15,798 nucleotides of DNA from Patescibacteria group bacterium. Its GTDB lineage: Bacteria; Patescibacteriota; Minisyncoccia; Phycocordibacterales; UBA12445. The notes beneath the pieces were generated by a model, which saw nothing but the letters and a program-made list of their open reading frames with translations, was not told the DNA's origin and did no database searches. The stretch spans positions 1 through 15,798 of the forward strand of contig JAKLHJ010000002.1 of assembly GCA_022710205.1 (NCBI GenBank), written 5' to 3'. Position numbers and translations under genes: made by a program. Positions 1-6,626 of this stretch are shown here, piece by piece (the first letter of the stretch is position 1; each line of letters begins with the position of its first letter).

Positions 1-650
1 CTTTTTATGAGGGTTTCCGCGGTTTTTTCACCTATCCCCTTTATTCCTATAATATTGTCTGAAGGATCTCCTCTAAGGCCCTTGTAATCAGCCATAAACC
101 GTGGACCAAAGCCGAATCTTTCCTCAATCCCCTTTTCATCATAAATAATGGTGTCTTTTATACCTTTGTGAAGGGTATAAACAACAACCTTATCGTCTTC
201 TATGAGCTGAGTTGTATCCAAATCTCCCGAGGCGATAACCACCTGAAGATCTTTTTCCTTTTTTGCAGTCTCGGCGATGGTGCCTATCATATCGTCCGCC
301 TCAAATCCCCCCTTTTCATATATAGGAATATTGAACGCTTCAAAAATTTCTCTTGAGCGAATTATTTGGTCTATGAGCGCGTCATCCGCCTTCTTTCTCC
401 CCGCCTTATATGCATCATAAAGTTTCTTTCTGAATGTCGGCTCAGGAAGATCGTAACAAGCGGCGATATAATCGGGTTTCAATTCACCGATTATTTTAAT
501 AAGCATCATTGAGAGGCCATAAAGACCTCCTGTCGGAACCCCTTTCGAAGTCGTAAAATCCGGAATGGCGTGATAGGCGCGATGAAGTATCGCATGCACA
601 TCGAGAAGCACTAATCTTTTCGGATATTTTTTTAATGTGTGAGATTCCAT
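1..650 (-). CDS. polA: DNA polymerase I, N-terminal 5'-3' exonuclease part (partial)
   Basis: Reading from the ATG at 650 leftwards, the frame stays open to the window edge and gives about 216 residues, so the C-terminal part is missing. The protein is a FEN/5'-3' exonuclease domain that removes RNA primers and flaps. Visible motifs are LLDVHAILHR (residues 15-24, first metal-binding Asp), YKAGRKK (81-87), GFEADDMIG (115-123), SGDLDTTQL (141-149, usually GDKD) and the helix-three-turn-helix GDPSDNIIGIKGIGEKTA (194-211). Whether a polymerase domain follows or this is a stand-alone exonuclease cannot be seen; polA is the more common arrangement. No Shine-Dalgarno motif precedes the ATG. A weak -10-like TAGAAT lies 7 bases upstream of the start. 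Start confidence is good because the conserved first beta strand begins soon after it. Confidence 0.88.
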   Translation of the reverse strand, partial: MESHTLKKYPKRLVLLDVHAILHRAYHAIPDFTTSKGVPTGGLYGLSMMLIKIIGELKPDYIAACYDLPEPTFRKKLYDAYKAGRKKADDALIDQIIRSREIFEAFNIPIYEKGGFEADDMIGTIAETAKKEKDLQVVIASGDLDTTQLIEDDKVVVYTLHKGIKDTIIYDEKGIEERFGFGPRFMADYKGLRGDPSDNIIGIKGIGEKTAETLIK

Positions 651-710
651 AGCTAGTATTCTATACTTTATTACTAAAAAATTCACCCGCCTAAATTTTG
701 TAATAAAAAA

Positions 711-968
711 CTAAGAATACAGCTCGCTATGAGTACCTAGAGCGATAAAAATAACAAGATCTTTATTAACTTCTTTATAGACAGCCCTGATATCTCCGGT
801 AATGTTTATACTTCTGTAATTATCGTATTTACCGTGGAGAGGGTGATTATTGAGTAATGGATGATTCGGGTCTTTTGTAAAGAGAATAAATCTTTCATCA
901 AACTTATCCCATATCTTTTTGAGATTCTTGTGCTGTTTAATGAACCTTTTGTGAAATTGGATTCGCAT
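711..968 (-). CDS. RelE/YafQ-family mRNA interferase toxin
   Basis: This 85-residue protein has the size and pattern of the YafQ/RelE toxins, ribosome-dependent endoribonucleases that cleave mRNA in the A site. Family landmarks include the N-terminal FHKRFIKQHKNL helix, HPLLNNHPLHGKY (36-48), GDIRAVYKE (58-66) and the C-terminal ALGTHSELY (76-84). His80 in that last motif corresponds to the essential C-terminal His of E. coli YafQ by motif matching. The gene starts 9 bases after the antitoxin stop, with no ribosome-binding motif in the gap, so translation is probably coupled to the antitoxin. It ends with TAG. The family is clear; the exact subfamily (YafQ or another RelE branch) is not settled by eye. 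Confidence 0.85.
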   Translation of the reverse strand: MRIQFHKRFIKQHKNLKKIWDKFDERFILFTKDPNHPLLNNHPLHGKYDNYRSINITGDIRAVYKEVNKDLVIFIALGTHSELYS

Positions 969-977
969 AAATATTCA

Positions 978-1256
978 CTATGATCGCAAATATTTAAGAG
1001 CATCCTCTGCTTTACTAAACACAGGAGAAAGCCCCTTCCCTTCCGCGATGTCCATCTCCGCCTCGGCAATAATTGTCTTTAACATGGGAGACGGCCTATA
1101 TGAAGCTGAAATATGGATCTCTTTATCCATAATGAACTGACGGAGAAAAGCATTGATTATAGTGCCTAGCGGCATACCCAGTTCCGCCGCAACTTTAGAG
1201 GCTTTTTCTTTGATCGTTTTGTCCGTTTTAATATTTATGAGTGTTTTTGTATTCAT
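978..1256 (-). CDS. RelB/DinJ-family antitoxin
   Basis: The antitoxin partner of the adjacent toxin, 92 residues from ATG 1256. The N-terminal half (MNTKTLINIKTDKTIKEKAS, then AAELGMPLGTIINAFLRQF) is a ribbon-helix-helix DNA-binding and dimerisation domain typical of RelB/DinJ. The C-terminal part, including the segment from EAEMDIAEGKG onward, would wrap the toxin. A TTG two codons upstream (1262) could serve as a start, but it lies inside the operator palindrome and upstream of the predicted transcription start, so ATG 1256 is preferred. The gene ends in TAG followed at once by TGA. By analogy with the family, antitoxin and toxin-antitoxin complex should repress the promoter just upstream, where a perfect palindrome is present. 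Confidence 0.86.
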   Translation of the reverse strand: MNTKTLINIKTDKTIKEKASKVAAELGMPLGTIINAFLRQFIMDKEIHISASYRPSPMLKTIIAEAEMDIAEGKGLSPVFSKAEDALKYLRS

Positions 1257-1278
1257 TACCAAAGTATATACTTTGGTA
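1257..1278. promoter_or_regulatory. Perfect 22-bp palindrome, toxin-antitoxin operator
   Basis: Bases 1257-1278 are a perfect inverted repeat of half-site TACCAAAGTAT, centred between 1267 and 1268. It directly abuts the antitoxin start codon and covers the -10 box and part of the spacer of the promoter. A ribbon-helix-helix antitoxin binding here would block RNA polymerase. The palindrome is seen directly; the operator role is inferred from RelB/DinJ systems. Confidence 0.8.
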
Positions 1279-1291
1279 TATAGGATGTCAA
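1263..1291 (-). promoter_or_regulatory. Sigma70-type promoter of the toxin-antitoxin operon, leaderless start
   Basis: On the minus strand TTGACA (1291-1286), a 17-base spacer and TATACT (1268-1263) form a near-consensus promoter. Only 6 bases (TTGGTA) separate the -10 box from the ATG at 1256, so transcription should begin at or next to the A of the start codon. The mRNA would then have no leader. Confidence 0.8.
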
Positions 1292-1316
1292 ATTATAGAA
1301 TATTCCCCGTATACCA

Positions 1317-1392
1317 GTCATTGCGAGCGGAGCGCGACAATCTAGGGATTATTCATCTTAAATCCGGATTGCTTCACCTTGCTCGCAATGAC
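1317..1392. repeat. Intergenic hairpin repeat (CATTGCGAGC type)
   Basis: Arms GTCATTGCGAGC (1317-1328) and GCTCGCAATGAC (1381-1392) are a perfect 12-bp inverted repeat. The interior continues to pair imperfectly, with AATC-containing segments on both sides. It belongs to a type of REP-like palindrome seen in many unrelated bacteria. It lies between the tsaE 3' end and the toxin-antitoxin promoter. Confidence 0.75.
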
Positions 1393-1430
1393 CAAATTTA
1401 AACCTTTATTTGACTACGGACTTTCGGGCC

Positions 1431-1886
1431 TTAAACCCCTTCTATCCCCCTCTTTTCCGGGTCGATGAATTCAAAAACGAGTTTTTTGTGGCCTTTCGGC
1501 AAAAGCGGTTCTATTTTCTCCGGCCATTCCACAAAAACAATATTTCCTTTCTCTTTTATAAGATTATTCCAGCCAATCCTTGTTATTTCTTCCGGCTTCA
1601 GGAGGCGGTAAGCATCTATGTGGACCAAATTCTTCAAATTTTTATGTCCTTTAAGTTCATATCTCTTCTGTATAACGAAAGTCGGGCTCACGATCTTGTC
1701 TTTAATGCCGAAATATTTGGCGACACCCTGAACGAATGATGTTTTTCCGGAACCGAGGTCGCCGGAAAGTGCTACAACTATCGCGCCATCACTCTCCCCC
1801 TCCTTATCGACAGCCATGCTTAAAGAGGCCGCGAAATCTCGCGCCGCGTCGTGTGTTTCCTGTAAATTTTTCGTTATTTTTTTCAC
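1431..1886 (-). CDS. tsaE: tRNA threonylcarbamoyladenosine biosynthesis protein TsaE
   Basis: TsaE is the ATPase that works with TsaB and TsaD to make t6A37 in ANN-decoding tRNAs. Its P-loop GDLGSGKTSF, the following SPTFVIQKRYEL and HIDAYRLL stretches, and FVEWPEKIEPLLP are all hallmarks of the family. The GTG at 1886, giving MKKITKNLQETHDAA, is chosen because family members start at this point. The frame is open to a TTG at 1922, which would add 12 residues of poor similarity. A possible -10 TAATAT with a TTGTGC -35 and 17-base spacer ends 7 bases upstream of the GTG, again suggesting a leaderless mRNA, but it is weak. The protein is about 151 residues, normal for TsaE. The next gene on the plus strand is divergent. 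Confidence 0.92.
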   Translation of the reverse strand: MKKITKNLQETHDAARDFAASLSMAVDKEGESDGAIVVALSGDLGSGKTSFVQGVAKYFGIKDKIVSPTFVIQKRYELKGHKNLKNLVHIDAYRLLKPEEITRIGWNNLIKEKGNIVFVEWPEKIEPLLPKGHKKLVFEFIDPEKRGIEGV

Positions 1887-1953
1887 AAAAATGATATTAC
1901 CATTAAAAAAGGTGTTGCACAAAGAAATTTTTTATACTCTGTTGATAAAAAAT

Positions 1954-1981
1954 TTGTAACTACCATTGAAAAAAGTAGAAT
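1954..1981 (+). promoter_or_regulatory. Possible promoter for the GspE/PilB-type gene
   Basis: TTGTAA (1954-1959) and TAGAAT (1976-1981) are separated by 16 bases and would give a leader of roughly 115 bases. An alternative pair, TTGAAA at 1966 and TATAAG at 1987, has a 15-base spacer. The rest of 1923-2105 is AT-rich with no gene visible. Confidence 0.35.
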
Positions 1982-2105
1982 AAGCGTATAAGAACCCGAA
2001 AAGAACCCCGGAGAAATAGGAGACGGTTTAGATGGGGTATAAAAAATAAATTAAAGTAGCATCGCTAGGTCTTCGAGGTAATATTAATTTAATTTCACGG
2101 GGTAA

Positions 2106-3803
2106 ATGCCAACATTTGACGACACACAAAGCTTAAAGAAACTGGAGGAGACGAAGATCCGCGAAGCGGAAGATCTCGCTCAGATACTTTCCGGAAAATA
2201 CGGCATTCCTTATCTTGACCTCAGCACGGTTTCTATAAACACAGACGCCCTCAGGCTCATAGAAGAAAGCGTGGCCAAAGAGGCTAAAATAGCGGGCTTT
2301 CAGATGACGGGCAAAAAAGTCAGCATTTTGGTCTTTTCCCCGAACAATCCCGCACTTGATGAGGCATTAAACGACCTTAAGGAACGAGGGTACTCCCCTG
2401 TGTTATATATGGGTTCAGAAAGAAGCCTAGAAAGAGCGTGGGGAAGATACAAAGAGATCTCGCAGGCGGTTGAGACCAAGGCCGGCCTCGTAGATATCTC
2501 TCCGGAACTTCTGGCGGAAGTCCTTGCGAAGACAAAAGCCGTTGCTGATGTTAAAAATCAGATAAAGGAACTTACCGCCGGCAACAAAAGCCAAGGTGTT
2601 TCTAGAATACTTGAGATCGTTATCGCCGGAGCGCTTGCAACAAAAGCTTCAGATATTCACCTTGAGCCTCAAGAAGAGTTCGTAAGGCTCAGATACAGAC
2701 TAGACGGAATGCTCCACGATGTTGATTTCTTCGATCATAATGTCTACAAACTCATCGTATCAAGAATCAAACTCATTTCCGCGCTGAAGCTTAATGTAAA
2801 GAAGAGCTCTCAGGACGGAAGATTCACGATTGTCGCGGAAGATAGAGATATCGAGGTTAGAACCTCTGTCTTGCCGGGTGTTTATGGTGAGACAATCGTT
2901 ATGAGGCTTCTTGATCCAAACTCCATCTCTGTAAATCTTGAAGATATGGGAATAGAGGAAAAGCTCCTTAAAGTATTTTTGGATGAAATAAAAAAGCCAA
3001 ACGGCCTTATTCTCACGACAGGACCTACCGGTTCCGGAAAAACGACAACCCTTTACGCCTTTTTGAGAAAAGTTAACGATTCTGAAACAAAAATCATCAC
3101 AATAGAGGATCCTGTTGAATATCACATGAAGGGTCTTTCACAGACACAAGTTAGCGAAGATTCCGGTTATACATTCTTGGAAGGACTCAGGTCCGCTCTT
3201 AGACAAGACCCTGATATTATAATGGTGGGAGAAATCAGAGACCCCGAAACAGCCAAAATTGCCATAAATTCCGCTCTTACGGGACACTTGGTATTCTCCA
3301 CCCTTCACACAAACGACGCCGCCGGTGCCATACCTAGATTGGTAGATCTTGGTGTTAACCCAAAGATTATCAGCTCGGCCCTTACGTTAACCATAGCCCA
3401 AAGATTGGTAAGAAAATTATGCCCGGAGTGCAAAAAAGCGACTACCCCGAAAGAGGAAGACGCAAAAATGATAGAAAATGTTTCCAAATTGATCAAAGAA
3501 AAGAGACCGGATATCGCTGTTCCGGACGGTAAGCAAGTCTGGGTAGCCGGAGAAGGCTGTGAATTTTGTAATGGTGTCGGCTACAAAGGCAGAACCGGAG
3601 TATTTGAAGCCATTATCGTAGACGCGGACGTCAGCCGAGTTATTACCGGAGAAGTGAACGCCAGGGACATAAAGATCGCATCACACAAACAAGGAATATT
3701 GGACATGAGAGAGCACGGGATACTTAAAGTTTTACAGGGAATGACCTCGATAGAAGAGTTGGAGAGAGTGGTAGAGCTAAGGTTGGCGGAAGAGCTGTAT
3801 TAG
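2106..3803 (+). CDS. GspE/PilB-family secretion or type IV pilus assembly ATPase
   Basis: A complete 565-residue type II/IV secretion ATPase, which would sit at the inner face of the membrane and power pilus extension or pseudopilus assembly. The N-terminal part (about 15-120) resembles the MshEN/GspE N-terminal domain. The N2 domain includes ASDIHLEPQ (181-189). The ATPase core carries Walker A GPTGSGKTTT (306-315), Asp box ITIEDPVEYH (331-340), Walker B DIIMVGEIRD (370-379) and His box STLHTND (398-404). A zinc-binding tetracysteine is present (CPEC 439-442 and CEFC 485-488), which is typical of GspE/PilB and absent from the retraction ATPase PilT. Pilus motors of this kind are common in Patescibacteria. 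No other pilus gene is next to it, so pilB versus gspE cannot be decided. The start is ATG 2106, preceded by a GGGG-containing stretch. Confidence 0.92.
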   Translation: MPTFDDTQSLKKLEETKIREAEDLAQILSGKYGIPYLDLSTVSINTDALRLIEESVAKEAKIAGFQMTGKKVSILVFSPNNPALDEALNDLKERGYSPVLYMGSERSLERAWGRYKEISQAVETKAGLVDISPELLAEVLAKTKAVADVKNQIKELTAGNKSQGVSRILEIVIAGALATKASDIHLEPQEEFVRLRYRLDGMLHDVDFFDHNVYKLIVSRIKLISALKLNVKKSSQDGRFTIVAEDRDIEVRTSVLPGVYGETIVMRLLDPNSISVNLEDMGIEEKLLKVFLDEIKKPNGLILTTGPTGSGKTTTLYAFLRKVNDSETKIITIEDPVEYHMKGLSQTQVSEDSGYTFLEGLRSALRQDPDIIMVGEIRDPETAKIAINSALTGHLVFSTLHTNDAAGAIPRLVDLGVNPKIISSALTLTIAQRLVRKLCPECKKATTPKEEDAKMIENVSKLIKEKRPDIAVPDGKQVWVAGEGCEFCNGVGYKGRTGVFEAIIVDADVSRVITGEVNARDIKIASHKQGILDMREHGILKVLQGMTSIEELERVVELRLAEELY

Positions 3804-3806
3804 GAA

Positions 3807-3903
3807 ACGCAAAGAGTAAAACGAAAAATGCAAAACAATAAAAAAGATGATTAATTCAAAATTTTAAGTTGTTATTTTACGCTTTTCGTTTTTAGATTTT
3901 CGC
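3807..3903. repeat. Degenerate A-rich inverted repeat after the ATPase gene
   Basis: Segment 3807-3839 (AAAACGAAAAATGC-like) and the reverse complement of 3871-3903 (CTTTTCGTTTTT-like) match at roughly two of three positions, partly from low complexity. Between them is only ATGCAAAACAATAAAAAAG with an early stop. It may be an empty or decayed unit like those around the four-helix-bundle genes. Confidence 0.3.
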
Positions 3904-3930
3904 TAGTTGGTTCTTTTATAGATAAATAAA

Positions 3931-3966
3931 AAAATAACCACTCAGTATAAACTAAGTAGTTATTTT
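3931..3966 (-). terminator. Rho-independent terminator of the small minus-strand gene
   Basis: A 16-bp stem (3931-3946 with 3951-3966) and a 4-base loop. The two plus-strand mismatches are C/A, which become G-U pairs in minus-strand RNA, and a run of seven U follows (3934-3928). It starts on the last base of the TGA stop of the small gene. It may also stop plus-strand transcripts weakly. Confidence 0.7.
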
Positions 3967-4184
3967 CATAGAGCATTTAATTCTCTAAGCAATTCTTTTG
4001 ATGATTCATCAAAAGTTAGATTTTTTTGAAGGATGGTCCCAGCGATTTCACTCTAAGGTGAAGACCAGGGCGTCCTCCGCAAAAAACCATTTAAACCCGT
4101 AAGTTTTATTGCTTGGAGAGCTAAATCCTCTATAATTGTCTCAAGGTCGCGTTTGTCGCGCCAAAGACAATTGATACCATACAT
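3966..4184 (-). pseudogene. Small gene of unknown function interrupted by an in-frame TAG
   Basis: From ATG 4184, preceded by a good ribosome-binding site (AAAGGAAGTT), the frame reads MYGINCLWRDKRDLETIIE and on to RRTPWSSP, 43 residues, then TAG at 4055-4053. The same frame then continues without another stop for 28 residues (SEIAGTILQKNL, TFDESSKELLRELNAL) to TGA at 3968-3966, where a terminator begins at once. The fit of ribosome site, frame and terminator suggests a 72-codon gene broken by a nonsense mutation, or a 43-residue gene with a fortuitous tail. The TAG sits in the loop of a small stem (TTCAC and GTGAA). Several other genes here use TAG as the normal stop, so recoding is unlikely. 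I do not recognise the family. The gene is divergent from ruvB. Confidence 0.5.
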
Positions 4185-4243
4185 AACTTCCTTTGTAAAT
4201 AAACTTAACTCAACTAAAACAAGTCTAGCATAAAAGAAAAAAT

Positions 4244-5269
4244 ATGTCAAGTGCCCCCCTTCCAAACGATATGGAACTAGAAGACACCTCATCCCAAAAA
4301 AACGAGGTTTTTCTTGATAAAACCCTCCGTCCGGATAGGTGGGATGACTATGTAGGACAAGAGAAAATTAAGGAAAATTTGAAGATTCTTTTGTCTGCCG
4401 CCAAAGAGAGAAAACAGCCTCCCGAACACCTGCTGTTCTATGGCCCTCCGGGTCTCGGAAAGACGACCTTGGCCCACCTTATTTCCAAAGAGAACAATTC
4501 TCAGATAAAGATAACTTCCGGTCCTGCGATAGAAAAAGTCGGAGACCTCGCATCTCTCCTTACAAACCTCTCGGCCGGCGATATTTTATTTATAGATGAG
4601 ATACATAGGCTCAACAAGCTCATTGAGGAGGTGCTTTATCCTGCGATGGAGTCCGGAATGCTGAACATAATCATAGGCAAAGGCCCTTCCGCCAGAACCA
4701 TACAGCTTGAGCTTCCTCCATTTACGCTAATCGCGGCTACCACAAAAATAGCGTTGCTATCCTCTCCCCTTCGTTCGCGCTTTTCGGGTGGAACTTTCCG
4801 TCTTGAGTTTTATACCGACGAAGAAATAGAAAGAATAATAGAGCGTTCATCAAAGATCCTCGGAGTTTCTATAAATAAAGATGCCGCAAAAGAGATCTCA
4901 AGAAGAAGCCGTTTTACGCCTAGAATAGCCAATCATCTTTTAAAGAGGTGCCGCGACTACGCTCAAGTAAAACAGCAGGAATTGGATAAAAAAAGCGTCG
5001 GTGAGGCCTTGGATCTACTCGGAATTGACCATGCGGGATTAAATATAATAGACAGAAAAATAATAGAAACGATAATAAATAAATTCGGAGGCGGACCGGT
5101 AGGACTCGGCACGATAGGAGCGGCAATTTCAGAGGAGGTAGGGACAATAGAAGAGGTCAACGAACCTTATCTTATTCAATTAGGCTTCCTCGAGAGAACT
5201 CCGCGAGGTCGCGGGGCTACACCAAAGGCATACAAACACCTTAATATCCCGCCACCGCAGGATAATTAA
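4244..5269 (+). CDS. ruvB: Holliday junction branch migration ATPase RuvB
   Basis: RuvB is the hexameric AAA+ motor that, with RuvA, drives branch migration and hands junctions to RuvC. The 341-residue protein is full length. Visible are LRPDRWDDYVGQEKIKENL (28-46), Walker A YGPPGLGKTT (66-75), Walker B LFIDEIHRL (115-123), the sensor region LIAATTK (162-168), the arginine-finger region SPLRSRFSG (174-182) and the C-terminal winged helix with EEVNEPYLIQLGFLERTPRG. The first 20 residues are not conserved. The start ATG 4244 has only an A-rich stretch (AAAGAAAAAAT) upstream instead of a clear Shine-Dalgarno. The stop overlaps the start of the AATTACGAATT repeats. ruvC follows after yebC; ruvA is not in the window. 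Confidence 0.97.
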   Translation: MSSAPLPNDMELEDTSSQKNEVFLDKTLRPDRWDDYVGQEKIKENLKILLSAAKERKQPPEHLLFYGPPGLGKTTLAHLISKENNSQIKITSGPAIEKVGDLASLLTNLSAGDILFIDEIHRLNKLIEEVLYPAMESGMLNIIIGKGPSARTIQLELPPFTLIAATTKIALLSSPLRSRFSGGTFRLEFYTDEEIERIIERSSKILGVSINKDAAKEISRRSRFTPRIANHLLKRCRDYAQVKQQELDKKSVGEALDLLGIDHAGLNIIDRKIIETIINKFGGGPVGLGTIGAAISEEVGTIEEVNEPYLIQLGFLERTPRGRGATPKAYKHLNIPPPQDN

Positions 5270-5298
5270 AAATTACGAATTACCAATTACGAATTGTA
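5270..5298. repeat. AATTACGAATT tandem motifs before the four-helix-bundle stub
   Basis: Two spaced copies of AATTACGAATT stand between the ruvB stop and the stub ATG, and a third copy (5327-5337) lies inside the stub. A related motif, ATTCATAATT (5396-5405), closes the stub. Comparable repeats bracket the intact four-helix-bundle gene near dnaN. Confidence 0.55.
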
Positions 5299-5406
5299 AT
5301 GAAAGATAATATTATTCAGAAAAAGAATTACGAATTTGCTTTAAAGATAATAAAATTATATAAAACACTAATAGAAAGAAATAAAGAATACACTATTCAT
5401 AATTAA
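5299..5406 (+). pseudogene. N-terminal stub of a four-helix-bundle (23S rRNA IVP/S23) protein
   Basis: ATG 5299 opens a 35-codon frame, MKDNIIQKKNYEFALKIIK followed by LYKTLIERNKEYTIHN and TAA. The pattern (an initial acidic/Asn start, then a helix with FALKIIKLYK, then a short Glu/Lys-rich turn) matches the first helix of the four-helix-bundle family encoded in 23S rRNA intervening sequences and found free-standing in Patescibacteria. The expected SGTSIGANIEEA-type second helix and the rest of the roughly 120 residues are missing. The coding stops within an ATTCATAATT motif, the same motif that ends the intact gene at 13176. It is probably a deletion remnant, although translation of a short peptide is possible. 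It lies between ruvB and yebC, and its final repeat provides a CATAAT six bases before the yebC start. Confidence 0.55.
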
Positions 5407-5409
5407 TCT

Positions 5410-5946
5410 ATGTCCGGACATAATAAGTGGTCAAAAATAAAGAATAAAAAGGGCGCGGAAGATGCAAAAAAAAGCAAGGTTTTTGCGATGCTCGCAAAAA
5501 AGATAACGGTTGAATCAAGGCTCGCAAAGGGTGACAAAAACTCCCCCTCATTAAGAAAGGCTATAGAAAAAGCGCGAGAAGCGAATATGCCCAATGATAA
5601 GATCGACGGCGCAGTGGCGAAGGGAACCGGCGCAGGAGGAGCCGAAATGACTGAAGTCAGATATGAAGCGTATGGACCGGGAGGGACGGCAATCATAATA
5701 GAAGGAATAACCGACAACAAAAACAGAATGACACCGGAGATAAAACACATTATCTCGGATAACGGCGGGACTATGGGGGCCGAAGGATCTGTAATCTGGG
5801 CATTCGAAAAAGCAGATGGAGAGTGGGTGGCAAAAATGCCGATGGAATTAAGCGATTCGGACAAAACCGCATTAGAGAACCTTCTGGAGAAGATAGACAA
5901 CCATGAAGATGTAGAAAATATCTACACAAACATTTCTAATCTCTAG
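5410..5946 (+). CDS. yebC: YebC/PmpR-family protein, short form
   Basis: YebC/PmpR proteins have been described as transcription regulators and more recently as translation factors that relieve ribosome stalling. The start MSGHNKWSKIKNKKGAEDAK, the segment SLRKAIEKAREANMPNDKI (47-65), YEAYGPGGTAIIIEGITDN (85-103) and NGGTMGAEGSVIWAFEK (118-134) are unmistakable. The protein has 178 residues instead of the usual 240 or so. After residue 134 it passes almost directly to the family's C-terminal stretch (DKTALENLLEKIDNHEDVENIY), so about 60 residues of the third domain are absent. No frameshift is visible, so this is an in-frame loss or a compact subfamily. There is no Shine-Dalgarno; CATAAT ends 6 bases before ATG 5410. 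The neighbours ruvB and ruvC match the common yebC-ruvC association. Confidence 0.93.
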   Translation: MSGHNKWSKIKNKKGAEDAKKSKVFAMLAKKITVESRLAKGDKNSPSLRKAIEKAREANMPNDKIDGAVAKGTGAGGAEMTEVRYEAYGPGGTAIIIEGITDNKNRMTPEIKHIISDNGGTMGAEGSVIWAFEKADGEWVAKMPMELSDSDKTALENLLEKIDNHEDVENIYTNISNL

Positions 5947-5951
5947 TTTCC

Positions 5952-6024
5952 GTCATTCCCGCGGAGGCGGGAATCTAGTGTCTCGAGAATTAAAAATATG
6001 GATTCCCGCCTCCGCGGGAATGAC
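5952..6024. repeat. Intergenic hairpin repeat (CATTCCCGC type), copy 1
   Basis: Two perfectly complementary 24-base arms (5952-5975 and 6001-6024), beginning GTCATTCCCGCGGAGGCGGG, enclose a 25-base AT-rich loop. It lies between yebC and ruvC in the direction of transcription and would fold in their mRNA. There is no U-run, so it is not a canonical terminator. Confidence 0.9.
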
Positions 6025-6047
6025 AGCATCATTAATATCTAAAAACC

Positions 6048-6539
6048 ATGAGAGTTATCGGGGTAGATCCGGGCTACGATAAATTTGGTGTCGCTATCTT
6101 AGAAAAAAGAAACGGCCAAGATATCCTTATTTTTTCAGATTGCCTTAGATCGTCAGCGAAACTTCCATTTTCGGAGAGACTTTTTACAATCGGATCTGAT
6201 TTTCAGCATCTGATAGAAAAATTTAAGCCTGATGCGCTTGCCATAGAAAAACTTTTTTTTACAACGAACCAAAAAACAGCTATGGGGGTTTCTGAAATAA
6301 AAGGTATCGCTACTTATATAGCAAAAGTAAACGGACTTAAGACTTATGAATACACTCCCCTTCAGGTAAAAATGGCGATGGTCGGATACGGAAAAGCAAA
6401 CAAGGATCAAGTCTCAAAAATGGTCCCGCTTCTTATAAAAAATTTTTCTGAGTTCAAAAAAAATAAAATAGAAGATGATGAATTTGACGCCTGTGCGATA
6501 GCGCTCACCTGTCTTGCGACAGAAAGGGTTGCAAAATAA
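6048..6539 (+). CDS. ruvC: Holliday junction resolvase RuvC
   Basis: RuvC is the dimeric RNase H-fold endonuclease that cuts Holliday junctions symmetrically. The 163 residues are close to normal length. The four catalytic acidic residues are recognisable: Asp7 in IGVDPGYDKFG, Glu67 in LAIEKLFF, and Asp144 and Asp147 in EDDEFDACAIA. The segment YTPLQVKMAMVGYGKANKDQV (102-122) is the conserved DNA-contacting region. ATG 6048 has no Shine-Dalgarno. The gene follows yebC by about 100 bases that hold a strong hairpin repeat, so it may be co-transcribed with yebC. TAA is followed at once by another TAA-like triplet. Confidence 0.96.
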   Translation: MRVIGVDPGYDKFGVAILEKRNGQDILIFSDCLRSSAKLPFSERLFTIGSDFQHLIEKFKPDALAIEKLFFTTNQKTAMGVSEIKGIATYIAKVNGLKTYEYTPLQVKMAMVGYGKANKDQVSKMVPLLIKNFSEFKKNKIEDDEFDACAIALTCLATERVAK

Positions 6540-6626
6540 TCCGAACTTTGCTAAAAAGATTTATCTTTAATAAAATAAAAAAAGATAGTATATATTATAA
6601 ATTTTACTAAGTTTTTGCATAAAGAA

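Noticed and set aside
667..707. AT-rich inverted repeat between the toxin gene and polA as a terminator
   Set aside because: The stem is almost only A-T with a bulge, and no U-run follows it on the minus strand.
3969..4055. Pyrrolysine or other recoding at the in-frame TAG
   Set aside because: TAG is the normal stop of polar genes here (GspE/PilB-type ATPase, yebC, dnaN, dnaA, toxin, antitoxin), and no recoding machinery is visible.
5403..5900. A 165-codon minus-strand frame opposite yebC
   Set aside because: It is the antisense shadow of yebC, which has unmistakable family motifs on the plus strand.
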